A stretch of DNA of 64,000 nucleotides from assembly GCA_016716405.1 (NCBI GenBank), contig JADJWK010000001.1:1984001-2048000 (forward strand). Direction: 5' to 3'. The translations under genes and the position numbers were made by a program. The notes under the pieces are model-generated. The model saw only the letters and a program-made list of their open reading frames with translations. It did no database searches and had not been told where the DNA came from. This DNA is from Candidatus Melainabacteria bacterium (GTDB taxonomy: Bacteria > Cyanobacteriota > Vampirovibrionia > Obscuribacterales > Obscuribacteraceae). How positions within the stretch are numbered: position 1 is the first letter of the stretch; the number at the start of each line of letters is the position of its first letter. Positions 52,685-61,961 of the stretch are shown piece after piece.

Positions 52685-53512
52685 TCATACAGGCCCGAAA
52701 TCGAGATATTTCAGCTTGCCATGCTCCAGGAGCTCGCTTATCGCCTCGCCCAGGGTGGTCTCGAAAACCTCGCAACCCGAGCGCATGGACAGCCCGCTCC
52801 GGTCGGCGGCGAGCTTGCGGAGATCCTTCTCGCTGTCTTTCTTGTAGAGCTTCCTGGCAAGCAGGGCGGCATAGAGCTTGCCTTCGGCGGTGACCCCGGC
52901 GCCCGTGAGGATCTTCTGCAAGTCCGCCAGGCTGACGCTTGCTTCCCCCGAGGCGAACTGGCGATAGGCGAGATATTCCGGCGGGCTCTGGCCGCGTTCC
53001 CCCATGGCGCCGTCGCAAAAATATCGGGCTTTCCTTATCGCCGCCAGCTTCAGCTCTTTCATGATCTCCTCCAGGACTTTCTCGAGGCTCTGCCTGGAGA
53101 GCGCCGGTTTGGTGCCGCCGGCAGGCCAGTCGAGCTTGTCGTCTTGTACCCGCCTTACTCCCAGCTCCCGGTTGCTCGATACAAGAAGCGACCCGTCCCG
53201 CCTCAGAAAGACCAGGGCTTTTCCCGGCTCCACTGCTGTCCCGGCGCGGACGAAGCTCTCGTCGGCATAGAGGACGGCGCCCTTTCTCAGCTCGCCTTTG
53301 AGGACTCGAAGAGGCGTCATTATCGCTTTTTTGCGATACATGAAATGCGAGCCTTTCGCTGCTGTTCTCTCCACTGTCTCGATATTCACCAGGGCGATCA
53401 CGACGGCATTGTCGATCATGCCTTCTTTGCTCAGATAGGCGGCATCAGCCAGGGCCGCGGATTCTGTCGACAGGCATAGCAGAATGGCAAGTATTACCAG
53501 CGGTGCTCTCAT
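52685..53512 (-). CDS. Secreted protein of unknown function
   Basis: 275 residues. Signal peptide 1-22 (ending in ALAD). The mature part has mixed alpha and beta composition (TPLRVLKGELRKGAVLYADESFVRAGTAVEPGKALVFLRRDGSLLVSSNRELGVRRV) and a helical C-terminus. No known family. Four bases follow the metG stop, so it is cotranscribed with metG and the kinase genes. Confidence 0.7.
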   Translation of the reverse strand: MRAPLVILAILLCLSTESAALADAAYLSKEGMIDNAVVIALVNIETVERTAAKGSHFMYRKKAIMTPLRVLKGELRKGAVLYADESFVRAGTAVEPGKALVFLRRDGSLLVSSNRELGVRRVQDDKLDWPAGGTKPALSRQSLEKVLEEIMKELKLAAIRKARYFCDGAMGERGQSPPEYLAYRQFASGEASVSLADLQKILTGAGVTAEGKLYAALLARKLYKKDSEKDLRKLAADRSGLSMRSGCEVFETTLGEAISELLEHGKLKYLDFGPV

Positions 53513-53516
53513 GAGC

Positions 53517-55043
53517 CTATTCTTCTAAGCGGGCGAATACCGGTCCGGTGTTGCGTATTTTAAGTCCGGGCTTGAGGACGTCGAAGAAATTGTCGTCCTT
53601 GCGGTCGCCCACCACGCCGATCTCGTCATCATAGCCGAGCTGGTGCCAGATCTTCTGGGCCAGGGCCGGGGTGAAGGGATAGATGTTCATGGCGGCGCGA
53701 CGGATCACTTCCATGCACGTGAAGAGGACTTCTTCCGCTTCTTTCGTCTTGCCTTCTTTGAAAAGCTTCCAGGGAGCCTCGTCGTTGAGATACTTGTTCG
53801 CCTGGTCCACCAGGGCGAAGATGGCGTCCAGGGCCCGGGCGAACTCGAGCTGCAGCATATGCTTCTCCACCACCACATGGATCTCGTTGGCCTGGCTGCG
53901 GATGACGTGCTCGGGGTTCCGGTCCGGGACGACGCCGCCGCAGTTTTTCTCGATGAGAGTGAGGGTGCGATTGACGAGGTTGCCCAGGTTGTTGGCCAGC
54001 TCGGAGTTGACTTTCCGGATGAAGTCGTCCAGGGAGAAGTCGCCGTCATTGTCGAAAGGCGTGGCCGCCATCAGGTAGAAACGCACTGCGTCGGCGCCGT
54101 AGCTTTTGACCAGGGCGTTGGGGTCGATGACATTGCCCAGGGACTTGCTGAGCTTCTGCCCTTCCACTGTGATGAATCCGTGGGCGAAGACCTGGCGGGG
54201 AGGCTCGACGCCTGAGGCCATCAAGAGAGCGGGCCAGTAGATCGAGTGGAACTTGTTGATGTCCTTGCCTATCAGGTGCAGGTCGGCGGGCCAGTATCTC
54301 TTGAAGAGCTCGCCGTCGGGATAGCCTATCCCTGTTATATAGTTGCTCAGGGCGTCGATCCAGACATAAATCACCTGGTCGTCCTCGCCGGGCACCGGCA
54401 CTCCCCAGGTCAGGGAGCTGCGCGCCCGGGTGACGCTGAAATCGCCGAGCTCCGGGTCGTTGAGCTGGTTGAGGATCTCTTTCTTGCGACCTTCCGGCCG
54501 CACCGCTTCCGGATTCTGGTCGAGCCATTTGCGAATGCGGTCTTTGTATTTCGTGAGCTTGAAAAAGTAGTTGTGCTCTTCGACTTCTTTGGGCGGCTTC
54601 TTGTGATTATGGCAGTTGCCGTTGGCGTCCAGGTCGCGCTCCCGGACGAAGTCTTCGCAACCTTCGCAATAGAGCCCCGAATAGGTTCCCCGGTAAATAT
54701 CGCCCTGATCCAGCAATTTCTTGAAAATGCCCTGGACGGCTTTCTCGTGGTAATCATCGGTGGTGCGGATGAAATGATCGAAGGAGAGGTTGAGATTCTC
54801 CCAGGCTTCCCTGAATTTGCCGGACATCTCGTCGCAGAACTCTTTCGGCTTCTTGCCCGCCTCCATGGCCGATTTCTCTACCTTGGAGCCGTGCTCGTCT
54901 ACCCCGGTGAGGAAGAAAACATCGCGACCCCGTATGCGGTGGTAGCGGGCGACTATATCGGCGGCGATTTTCTCGTAGGCGTGGCCGATATGAGGTGTGG
55001 CATTGACGTAGTCAATAGCTGTGGTTACGTAGAACTTATCCAT
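53517..55043 (-). CDS. metG: Methionyl-tRNA synthetase
   Basis: 508 residues. HIGHA-like HIGH motif (ATPHIGHAYEKIAADIVARYHR), a zinc knuckle (CEGCEDF and CHNHKK), the KLSKS motif in GQKLSKSLGNVIDP, and the anticodon-binding helical domain. Charges tRNA with methionine. The C-terminal tRNA-binding domain of longer MetG proteins is not present. First gene of the long minus-strand array; its start faces coaBC on the other strand, and the 140-base gap holds both promoters. Confidence 0.97.
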   Translation of the reverse strand: MDKFYVTTAIDYVNATPHIGHAYEKIAADIVARYHRIRGRDVFFLTGVDEHGSKVEKSAMEAGKKPKEFCDEMSGKFREAWENLNLSFDHFIRTTDDYHEKAVQGIFKKLLDQGDIYRGTYSGLYCEGCEDFVRERDLDANGNCHNHKKPPKEVEEHNYFFKLTKYKDRIRKWLDQNPEAVRPEGRKKEILNQLNDPELGDFSVTRARSSLTWGVPVPGEDDQVIYVWIDALSNYITGIGYPDGELFKRYWPADLHLIGKDINKFHSIYWPALLMASGVEPPRQVFAHGFITVEGQKLSKSLGNVIDPNALVKSYGADAVRFYLMAATPFDNDGDFSLDDFIRKVNSELANNLGNLVNRTLTLIEKNCGGVVPDRNPEHVIRSQANEIHVVVEKHMLQLEFARALDAIFALVDQANKYLNDEAPWKLFKEGKTKEAEEVLFTCMEVIRRAAMNIYPFTPALAQKIWHQLGYDDEIGVVGDRKDDNFFDVLKPGLKIRNTGPVFARLEE

Positions 55044-55185
55044 AGTAAGAATTCCTGCCTATCTGCTTCAGGGTTAAGGCATTGCAAAGATCGAGCACCG
55101 GGGCATAAACCCGAGTAGAATCATAATAATACAGGGGCAGTCGAGTTTTGTCGGAGAAGCGGGCGAAGGTTACGAAAAGAAGATC

Positions 55186-56469
55186 ATGAAAAGCAAGAGC
55201 CAAACCAAGTCGAGAAGAAAAAAGAAGACCGAGAGCAGCGAGCTGGACAAATTCGCTCCTCTTGAGAACAGGACCATCATCCTGGGTATCTCGGGTGGTA
55301 TCGCCGCCTACAAAGCCTGCGATCTGGCATCCATGCTCAGAAGAGCCGGGGCCGACGTGCATGCCGTGATGACGCCCAACGCCCGGGAGTTCATCACGCC
55401 TCTCTCCCTCACCACCATCACTCGCAACCCCACGCACAGCGAGCAATACATCCAGTCGGGGGACTGGCGACCCGAGCATATCGAGCTTGCCAAGAAAGCG
55501 GATCTCATCCTTATAGCCCCGGCCACTGCCGATATCATCGCCAGGCTGGCCTCGGGCATCTGCGACGACCTCCTCACTTCCATGGTGCTCGCCTCCCAGG
55601 CGAAAGTCGTGGTTGCTCCCGCGATGAATCCCAACATGTACGCCCATCCGGCCACCCAGTCGAACCTGGATACCCTGGAGAACCGCTTCCGCTACGATGT
55701 GGTGCCGCCGGAGTACGGCGAGGTGGCCTGCGGCGATGTCGGTATCGGCAAGATGGCCTCGGTGGAGTCCATCATCGCCACCGTGGCGGCCCGTCTTCTC
55801 AGCCACCGCACTCTTGCGGGCAAGCAAGTGCTGGTCACCGCCGGTGGGACCAGAGAGCCCATCGACCCTGTGCGGTTCATCGGCAACAGGAGCTCGGGCA
55901 AGATGGGCATAGCAATGGCTGACGCTGCTGCCGGCCGGGGCGCCAATGTCATCCTGGTCTCCACGGTGGAAGTCAATCGCTCTTATCCTGTACTGGTGGT
56001 GGAGACCGCCCAGGACATGCAGGAAGTCGTGGAAGCCGAGTTCGACGGTTGCGACGCCCTGGTGATGACCGCTGCGGTAGCGGATTTCCGGCCGCTTGCC
56101 GTGAGCCGCCAGAAGATCAAGAAGACCGAATCCGAAGACATCATGCTCGAGCTCACCAAGAATCCCGATATTCTCGATCTGCTCGGGCGGGTCAAGCGCG
56201 ATGATCAGGTGATCATCGGATTTGCCGCCGAGTCGGAAGGGCTTCTCACCCACGCGGAGGAGAAGCTCCAGCGCAAGAATCTCGATATGATCGTGGGCAA
56301 TGACATCACTGTGCCCGACATCGGATTCGGTAGCGATGACAATGCCGTAATCATTCTCGGTGCCGACGGCAAACGCGAGAATCTACCGCGAATGCCCAAG
56401 CGCGCCATCGCCGAGCATCTCTGTGACCTGCTTGTCGAGAAGCTCGCCGAGATCGAGGCAGCGGACTGA
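55186..56469 (+). CDS. coaBC: Phosphopantothenoylcysteine decarboxylase/synthetase
   Basis: 427 residues. The CoaC half has ILGISGGIAAYKACDLASML, PATADIIARLASGICDDLLTSMVLAS and the PAMNPNMYAHPATQSN loop; the CoaB half starts at about residue 215 with VLVTAGGTREPIDPVRFIGNRSSGKMGIAMADAAAGRGANVILVS and has VTAAVADFRPL and ELTKNPDIL. It makes 4'-phosphopantetheine in coenzyme A synthesis. ATG at 55186; the first 25 residues are Lys-rich and may be an extension. Confidence 0.97.
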   Translation: MKSKSQTKSRRKKKTESSELDKFAPLENRTIILGISGGIAAYKACDLASMLRRAGADVHAVMTPNAREFITPLSLTTITRNPTHSEQYIQSGDWRPEHIELAKKADLILIAPATADIIARLASGICDDLLTSMVLASQAKVVVAPAMNPNMYAHPATQSNLDTLENRFRYDVVPPEYGEVACGDVGIGKMASVESIIATVAARLLSHRTLAGKQVLVTAGGTREPIDPVRFIGNRSSGKMGIAMADAAAGRGANVILVSTVEVNRSYPVLVVETAQDMQEVVEAEFDGCDALVMTAAVADFRPLAVSRQKIKKTESEDIMLELTKNPDILDLLGRVKRDDQVIIGFAAESEGLLTHAEEKLQRKNLDMIVGNDITVPDIGFGSDDNAVIILGADGKRENLPRMPKRAIAEHLCDLLVEKLAEIEAAD

Positions 56470-56610
56470 AGCGCTCTATCTTAAGCAAACTCGAAAAGCA
56501 GAATCGAGCGCAAACTAAATATTTGTCCGCCAAATTTAGCCATTCGAGGCGAATTTTGGTAAAGTATGCTGGATAGATACAGTCTTATTGGGTCTATTGG
56601 AGATTCGTAT

Positions 56611-56967
56611 ATGGCCAGTAATTCCAGCGACAATAGCTCTGGTTCGGGTTTTCTGCCCTGGCTCATCGGTTTGTTGGTCGGAGCCGCCGGCGGTGCCACC
56701 CTCGCCCTGCTGACTACTCCGAAGTCCGGCGACGAAGTCCGGGGTGTTATCAAGAAGACTGCTAAAGACATGCCCGAGAGAGTCGGCGAGCTCGTCGATG
56801 ATTCCCTCGATCTCTATGCCTCCTCGCTCAACTATTGCCAGCTCGTCGTCGAGGAGCAGGCCAACCGGATGAAGCGGGCTGTGGCAGCCGGCAAGCTCGC
56901 CGCCGCCAAGAAGCGCGAAGAGCTCGAGCTCGGCGGGTCGGCGGTCTTTCCCCTGCAGCACAAATAG
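56611..56967 (+). CDS. YtxH-domain protein 1
   Basis: 118 residues from ATG 56611 (a GGAG site lies about ten bases upstream). Ser-rich start, one membrane helix with Gly-rich repeats (LPWLIGLLVGAAGGATLALLTTPKSGDEVRG), then charged helices. This is the YtxH pattern, found in stress-linked envelope proteins. First of a three-gene set with the DUF948-like and second YtxH proteins. Confidence 0.75.
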   Translation: MASNSSDNSSGSGFLPWLIGLLVGAAGGATLALLTTPKSGDEVRGVIKKTAKDMPERVGELVDDSLDLYASSLNYCQLVVEEQANRMKRAVAAGKLAAAKKREELELGGSAVFPLQHK

Positions 56968-56993
56968 ACACAGACTTTGTAAAGAGGATAGTT

Positions 56994-57404
56994 GTGGACG
57001 TAACGGCAGCGGCCATGAGCACGCATATCGATCAGATCGTAATCTTTTGCTTCGGCATTCTGGTAGTGCTTCTCGTGTTGATGGCCTTCCCGCTTCTGCG
57101 CCTTCTGGAGCAATCCACCAAGACTCTGGGAGCCACCGAGAATTTCATCAACACCCTCGATAAGGAGCTGGGACCTACTATCAAAGAGGTAGACAACGTC
57201 CTGGTTACCGTCCAGGAATTCCGGGCAATAGCAGAGAAGGGTTTAACAGGTGTGGGAACCAAGGTAGAAGATGTAACAGGAAGCATTACCAAAGCGGCCG
57301 ATTCGGCCAAGACCGAGACATCCGTCTGGGGCGTCGGTGTGATGGCCGGACTGAAGGCTTATTTCACCCCCAGGGAGGACAAGTCCTCGGCGGAGAAGGC
57401 GTAA
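56994..57404 (+). CDS. DUF948-like membrane protein
   Basis: 136 residues from GTG 56994, behind GAGG (56984-56987). One membrane helix (about 14-38) is followed by amphipathic helices with methyl-accepting-like heptads (NFINTLDKELGPTIKEVDNVLVTVQEFRAIAEKGLTGVGTKVEDVTGSITKAADSAKTE). DUF948 and YtxH genes are often neighbours. The ORF remains open upstream into the previous gene's region, which is rejected as overlapping a well-defined gene. Confidence 0.75.
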   Translation: MDVTAAAMSTHIDQIVIFCFGILVVLLVLMAFPLLRLLEQSTKTLGATENFINTLDKELGPTIKEVDNVLVTVQEFRAIAEKGLTGVGTKVEDVTGSITKAADSAKTETSVWGVGVMAGLKAYFTPREDKSSAEKA

Positions 57405-57437
57405 GCGCAGGTCCTGCTCAAGTTCTAAGGAGTGATT

Positions 57438-57818
57438 ATGGCTAACAATACAGCAAGATTTTTCGAAGGGCTCGTGGTGGGCGGTTTGTTCGGCTTCGTC
57501 ATCGGGCTTCTCGCGGCTCCCAAGTCCGGCGCCGAGCTCCGCAGGCAGATCGCCGACGGCTCCGAGGACCTGTACAAGCAAGCTTCCGACTCCATCGAGG
57601 ATATAAGAAGCACCGCCGGCTCGCGCATCACCGAGATCCGCGACCGCACCGGCACGGCTATCTCGGATCTCAAAGATCGTGGCGAGGACGTGATCAAGCG
57701 TGCCGGAGACAGCGTCCAGCACAAGAAAGATCAGGTAGCCAACAAGCTGCAGGAGATGGCCGGACAGAGCACCAAAGTGCTCGTGGATGATGTCGAATCG
57801 GCAACTTCCGGCAACTGA
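57438..57818 (+). CDS. YtxH-domain protein 2
   Basis: 126 residues from ATG 57438 with AAGGAG at 57428-57433. Membrane helix (GLVVGGLFGFVIGLLAAPKSGAELRRQI) and long amphipathic helices (ASDSIEDIRSTAGSRITEIRDRTGTAISDLKDRGEDVIKRAGDSV). It is a paralogue of the first protein; both share the PKSG motif after the helix. A terminator follows, so the set of three ends here. Confidence 0.85.
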   Translation: MANNTARFFEGLVVGGLFGFVIGLLAAPKSGAELRRQIADGSEDLYKQASDSIEDIRSTAGSRITEIRDRTGTAISDLKDRGEDVIKRAGDSVQHKKDQVANKLQEMAGQSTKVLVDDVESATSGN

Positions 57819-57849
57819 GATATTTTTCTCGGGCTGCGAATCGGTCAAT

Positions 57850-57888
57850 AAAGGGGGCGTCGGAATTTCATCGCCCCTTTTCTTTGCC
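57850..57888 (+). terminator. Intrinsic terminator after the YtxH set
   Basis: GGGGCG (57854-57859) pairs with CGCCCC (57872-57877), extended by A-T pairs, with a 12-base loop and a T-rich tail (TTTTCTTT). Confidence 0.8.
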
Positions 57889-57928
57889 TGCCGGTCCGCG
57901 GGCTGTAGTATCACTGGTGGTGCGGATC

Positions 57929-58666
57929 ATGGCTGACCTCCGGATCAATCGAGCTCTGGCCGCCACGGGCTATTGCTCGCGCCGGGCTGCCGATCGCCTT
58001 ATCGAGGAAGGGCGGGTGAAAGTGAACGGCAAGCCGGTCACCGATTTCAACCTGGCTGTCGATCCCGAAAGAGACGTCATTGCCGTGGACGATCAGGAGC
58101 TATCGTCACGGGACCATGTATATGTCGCTTTTCACAAGCCCCGGGGAGTGATCACCACCATGAAGGACGAGAAGGGCAGGCAGACCGTCCTCGATCTCCT
58201 GCCTGGGGAGCTCCAGCATCTCAAGCCTGTGGGCAGGCTCGATCGTGATTCGGAAGGCCTCTTGATTCTCACCAATGACGGAGACTTCGCTCACCGTCTC
58301 GCTCATCCCTCCCGCACCAGGCATGTCTGGAAAACCTACCGGGTTCGGGTAGACGGACGGCTCTCGGATGAGGCTGTCACTGCCCTGGAGGAAGGAGTGC
58401 TGTTGTCAGAAGGGGATGGTAAGGCAATCACCCTTCCGGCACGAGTAACGAATATTTCTTATGATAAGGAATGCACGGTCTTCTCTATATCGATTAGAGA
58501 GGGACGCAATCGCCAGATAAGACGCATGTGTGCAAAGCTTGGATATCCGGTGATTCGTTTGGTCAGAGTTGCCATTGGTAGGTTACAATTGAAGCCGATG
58601 GAACCCGGTGAATGGAAGTATCTCACGCGGTCCGACCTGGATAGATTGACGGACCCTGGCAGGTAG
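57929..58666 (+). CDS. RsuA/RluB-family pseudouridine synthase
   Basis: 245 residues from ATG 57929. An S4 RNA-binding domain (RINRALAATGYCSRRAADRLIEEGRVKVNGKPV) comes first, then the catalytic domain with GRLDRDSEGLLILTNDG (catalytic Asp in RLDRDSEG) and EGRNRQIRRMCAKLGYPVIRLVRVAIG. The family isomerises uridines in rRNA; RluB and RsuA have different sites and cannot be told apart safely here. Four bases before rodZ, so they are cotranscribed. Confidence 0.93.
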   Translation: MADLRINRALAATGYCSRRAADRLIEEGRVKVNGKPVTDFNLAVDPERDVIAVDDQELSSRDHVYVAFHKPRGVITTMKDEKGRQTVLDLLPGELQHLKPVGRLDRDSEGLLILTNDGDFAHRLAHPSRTRHVWKTYRVRVDGRLSDEAVTALEEGVLLSEGDGKAITLPARVTNISYDKECTVFSISIREGRNRQIRRMCAKLGYPVIRLVRVAIGRLQLKPMEPGEWKYLTRSDLDRLTDPGR

Positions 58667-58669
58667 AAG

Positions 58670-59770
58670 ATGAGCACTCTCGAGAAGATAGGACAGAAGC
58701 TGAAAGCAGCCAGGGAGAGCCGGGGACTCAGCCTCGGTCAGATCTACGATCGAACCAAGATCCCGACCAGCAATCTCGAGGCCATCGAAGGCGGCGCTTT
58801 CGAGCAGCTTCCCGAGCCTGTCTATGTGGCTGGTTTCATCAAGCGTTATGCCGAGTGTGTCGGTCTGAACGGCCAGAACCTCGCCGAAGAGTTCAAACGC
58901 GGCACCGAGGACGAAGAGGATGCCTCCGCGGACAAAGGTGTTTTCGGCGGCTGGGGCAAGCCCAGCAAGACCGTGGCGGTGAGAGAGGCTCCGGTGGTGC
59001 AGCCCCAGCTTCGCAGAGCCCACGTGCCGCCGGTGCGTCCTAGCCTGGTGAAGATGGTCTTCTATCCTGCATTTCTGATCATCATCCTGGTCGGGCTCAT
59101 AGTCTTTCTTTACGATTACCAGAAGCGTTTCGAGTCCCAGCACGATCCTTCGGTGCTCGCTCTCAAAGAGTCGGCTTCCCGCTTCAACGTGGGCAGCGCC
59201 GGCAGCCAGGCGCCTTCGACCCCGAGCAATGCCGACAAGCCCGCCGCCCAGGACCCGGCCAAGACCGGGGGTGGATGCCAGGTTTCGCTTACCGCCAGCC
59301 AGCACGTCTGGGTAGAGGTCAAATCGCAGTCCACCGGAGAGTCGCTCTTCACCGGCTATCTCGAGGCCGGCGATCGCCGTGATTTCCAGGACGCCCAGGG
59401 TCTCAGGGTGAGAGCCGGTAACGGCGGCAGTCTCAATGTCGCCTATCAGGGCAAGCATGAGAGTTTCGGTCTGGCAGGCAAGGTAACCGATCGCTCCTTC
59501 GGGGCAGCCGGCGCCCCCCAGGGCGACGCCGCCACCCCGGAGACAGCTTCGGCGGCCACCGCATCCGCGACTACCGCGGCGGCGCCCCGGCCTGTGAAGC
59601 CCGCCACCCCCAGACCGGCGGTCAAGAAGCCCAAGCCGGCGCCCAGAAAGCCCGCTTACCGCAGTATCGACGGAGTCGGATCTCGTTACACTTCCGGGGA
59701 CTCGATCGGGGGCGGACGATCAATCGGGGTGCCTTACCGCTATACTGATGGACGTCTTGACAGCGAGTAA
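58670..59770 (+). CDS. rodZ: RodZ-like cell-shape protein
   Basis: 366 residues. HTH domain (IGQKLKAARESRGLSLGQIYDRTKIPTSNLEAIEGGAFEQLPEPVYVAGFIKRYAECVGLNG, 6-68), membrane helix (about 125-147), an Ala/Pro-rich stretch, then a DUF4115-like beta domain (VSLTASQHVWVEVKSQSTGESLFTGYLEAGDRRDF) and a Pro/Lys-rich tail. RodZ binds MreB and stabilises rod shape. It is far from the mre operon at 12-16 kb, next to rimO, as in several Cyanobacteria-like genomes. Confidence 0.9.
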   Translation: MSTLEKIGQKLKAARESRGLSLGQIYDRTKIPTSNLEAIEGGAFEQLPEPVYVAGFIKRYAECVGLNGQNLAEEFKRGTEDEEDASADKGVFGGWGKPSKTVAVREAPVVQPQLRRAHVPPVRPSLVKMVFYPAFLIIILVGLIVFLYDYQKRFESQHDPSVLALKESASRFNVGSAGSQAPSTPSNADKPAAQDPAKTGGGCQVSLTASQHVWVEVKSQSTGESLFTGYLEAGDRRDFQDAQGLRVRAGNGGSLNVAYQGKHESFGLAGKVTDRSFGAAGAPQGDAATPETASAATASATTAAAPRPVKPATPRPAVKKPKPAPRKPAYRSIDGVGSRYTSGDSIGGGRSIGVPYRYTDGRLDSE

Positions 59771-59822
59771 TGCTTAGAGCTCGTTAAGGACTTCTAACTC
59801 TCAAGCGGGAGCATGCACCTTC

Positions 59823-61202
59823 ATGCGCAGTTTCAAAGTCGGAGTAGTATCTCTGGGCTGCCCCAAGAACGCCACTGACACCGAGGTAATGCTCGGTCAG
59901 TTGCAGGACGCCGGTTTCGAGGTGACGTTCGACAATGACGATGCCGACCTCTGCCTGGTCAATACCTGCTCTTTCATCGGGGACGCCCGCAAAGAGTCGG
60001 TGCGTACTCTGGTCGAGCTCGCCGACGAGGGCAAAGAGCTGATCATCGCCGGTTGTCTTGCCCAGCACTTCAAAGAGGAGCTTCTCAACGAGATTCCCGA
60101 GGCAAGAGCGGTGGTGGGCACCGGCGACACCGGCAAGATCGTCGAGGTGGTCCGGGCCGTGGCTGCCGACTCGTCGGCCCGTATCGTGCAGGTCTCGGAT
60201 ATTCCCAACGATTACAGCGACGAGGTCCTGCCCCGGGTGATGACCGGCATGGGCGCCTCGGCCTATCTGAAGATCGCCGAGGGTTGCGATCACAGTTGCA
60301 GCTTCTGTATCATCCCCATGCTCCGGGGCAAGTTCCGCAGCCGCTCCATAGAGTCTCTCACCAGAGAAGCCCGGGTGCTCGTCAAAGCCGGGGTGAAAGA
60401 GATCATTCTCGTCTCTCAAGACTCCACCTATTATGGACTCGATCTCTACGGGCGTCTGGCGCTTCCCGAGCTTCTCGCCTCTCTCAACGAGATCGATGGT
60501 CTGGACTGGATCCGGGTCATGTACGCTTATCCGACCGAGGCCACCGAAGCGATTCTCACCGCCATCGCCAGCCTGGACAAAGTCGTCAAATATATCGATA
60601 TTCCATTGCAGCACAGCCATCCCGATGTCCTCCGAGCCATGGCCAGACCGCTTCATCCTGAGAAAGTGGTGAAACGAATAAGAGAGATGGTGCCGGGAGT
60701 GAAGATCCGCTCGACTTTTATCGTCGGATTTCCCGGGGAGACCGAAGAGCATTTCGAGCATCTGGTGGACTTCGTCAGAGAAAGCCGTTTCGATCGACTG
60801 GGCGTGTTCACTTATTCCAGACAGACCGAAGTGCCCAGCGGTAACATGCCCGACCAGCTCCCGGAGAAAGTCAAACGCAGCCGGCGGGGCCGCCTGATGA
60901 AAGTGCAACACGGCATCGCCCGGGAAGCCAACGAAGCCATGGTGGGCTCGATCATCGATGTGCTCATCGAGAGTTTCGATGAGAAGCGCCAGCTCTATAT
61001 CGGGCGCTCGCAATGGGACGCTCCTGATATCGACAATCAGGTTTTCGTTGAAGAGAGCGATGAATTCCTGATCGATATGGGCGAGGTCTGCCAGGTGGAG
61101 ATCACCGCCTCGAAAGCTTATGACCTGTACGGCAAGACAGTGGCTGGCGATTGCGCAGCGAGGAGCAGCCGGCACGGCGCCGCCGAGCCGGCTCTGACAT
61201 AA
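59823..61202 (+). CDS. rimO: Ribosomal protein S12 methylthiotransferase
   Basis: 459 residues. The N-terminal MTTase domain has C13, CSF near 49 and GCLAQ near 79; the radical-SAM cluster is C155, C159, C162 (CDHSCSFC), and a C-terminal TRAM domain (VLIESFDEKRQLYIGRSQWDAPDIDNQVF). It adds a methylthio group to Asp of S12. Start ATG at 59823, about 50 bases after rodZ. Confidence 0.96.
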   Translation: MRSFKVGVVSLGCPKNATDTEVMLGQLQDAGFEVTFDNDDADLCLVNTCSFIGDARKESVRTLVELADEGKELIIAGCLAQHFKEELLNEIPEARAVVGTGDTGKIVEVVRAVAADSSARIVQVSDIPNDYSDEVLPRVMTGMGASAYLKIAEGCDHSCSFCIIPMLRGKFRSRSIESLTREARVLVKAGVKEIILVSQDSTYYGLDLYGRLALPELLASLNEIDGLDWIRVMYAYPTEATEAILTAIASLDKVVKYIDIPLQHSHPDVLRAMARPLHPEKVVKRIREMVPGVKIRSTFIVGFPGETEEHFEHLVDFVRESRFDRLGVFTYSRQTEVPSGNMPDQLPEKVKRSRRGRLMKVQHGIAREANEAMVGSIIDVLIESFDEKRQLYIGRSQWDAPDIDNQVFVEESDEFLIDMGEVCQVEITASKAYDLYGKTVAGDCAARSSRHGAAEPALT

Positions 61203-61219
61203 ACAGGCTGAGATAAGAA

Positions 61220-61894
61220 TCAGGACTGCGCCAGAGAGAGCGCCCGCCGGCTGTGCTCGATGGCGATCTTGAAGAGATTGCCGGCCATGCTCAGGTGGTC
61301 GTAGTCGTAGTTCAAGCAAAACTCCTGGAGCTCGTCGAGACCGTCGGCTGCCTGGGCTATGGCGTGGCGCATCCACTGTACGGCATTGGTCAGGCTCGGA
61401 GGCGGCGGTGACTCGGTGAAGGCATAGGAGACGTTGCGCAGGGTCCTCTCCACCTCTTCGACATAGAGTCCGAATTCTTCGAGGAGCTTCTCATCGTAGA
61501 TATCCTGGGAAAGATCGTGGAGCTTGCTCTTGTAGCGGTTGAGGACGCGCACCACGGCTTTGCGCCCCGGATGGAAGACCTGTTTGAGATATTTCTCGCG
61601 CTCGGCCTCGTCGTCCATGAAGGGCTTGGTACGGTGGTGAATGCGCCTTCCCCGTGCCCCTATCTGGAAGTCGTATGCGGCTCGCTTGGCGTAGTCCATG
61701 AGGGTCTCGTACGCCTCATTGATGCTCTGCATGCGTTTGTGAGCATCGGTACGCTGGCTCTGGGACTGGGTCCTGTATTCGACGTCCGGATGGCATTTCT
61801 TGACGAGCTCGCGGTAAGCCCGCTTGATCTCAGCGCTCGAGACGGTCGGGCTGAGACCGAGAATCTCGTAATGATTTTGCGCGCGCTTAGCCAT
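61220..61894 (-). CDS. J-domain protein (DnaJ-like)
   Basis: 224 residues. The J domain (7-72) has the HPD motif at 35-37 and the helix-two charges needed to act on DnaK. The remainder (about 90-224) is a helical domain I do not recognise, with no Gly/Phe-rich or zinc-finger region, so it is a DnaJ-type III co-chaperone. It is convergent with rimO and divergent from nrdR. Confidence 0.88.
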   Translation of the reverse strand: MAKRAQNHYEILGLSPTVSSAEIKRAYRELVKKCHPDVEYRTQSQSQRTDAHKRMQSINEAYETLMDYAKRAAYDFQIGARGRRIHHRTKPFMDDEAEREKYLKQVFHPGRKAVVRVLNRYKSKLHDLSQDIYDEKLLEEFGLYVEEVERTLRNVSYAFTESPPPPSLTNAVQWMRHAIAQAADGLDELQEFCLNYDYDHLSMAGNLFKIAIEHSRRALSLAQS

Positions 61895-61961
61895 GTCAAC
61901 TACTTTGTGACTCCGTTTATGTCATTATGCTATCAAACGGTCGCCTTATATAATTGCCGAT

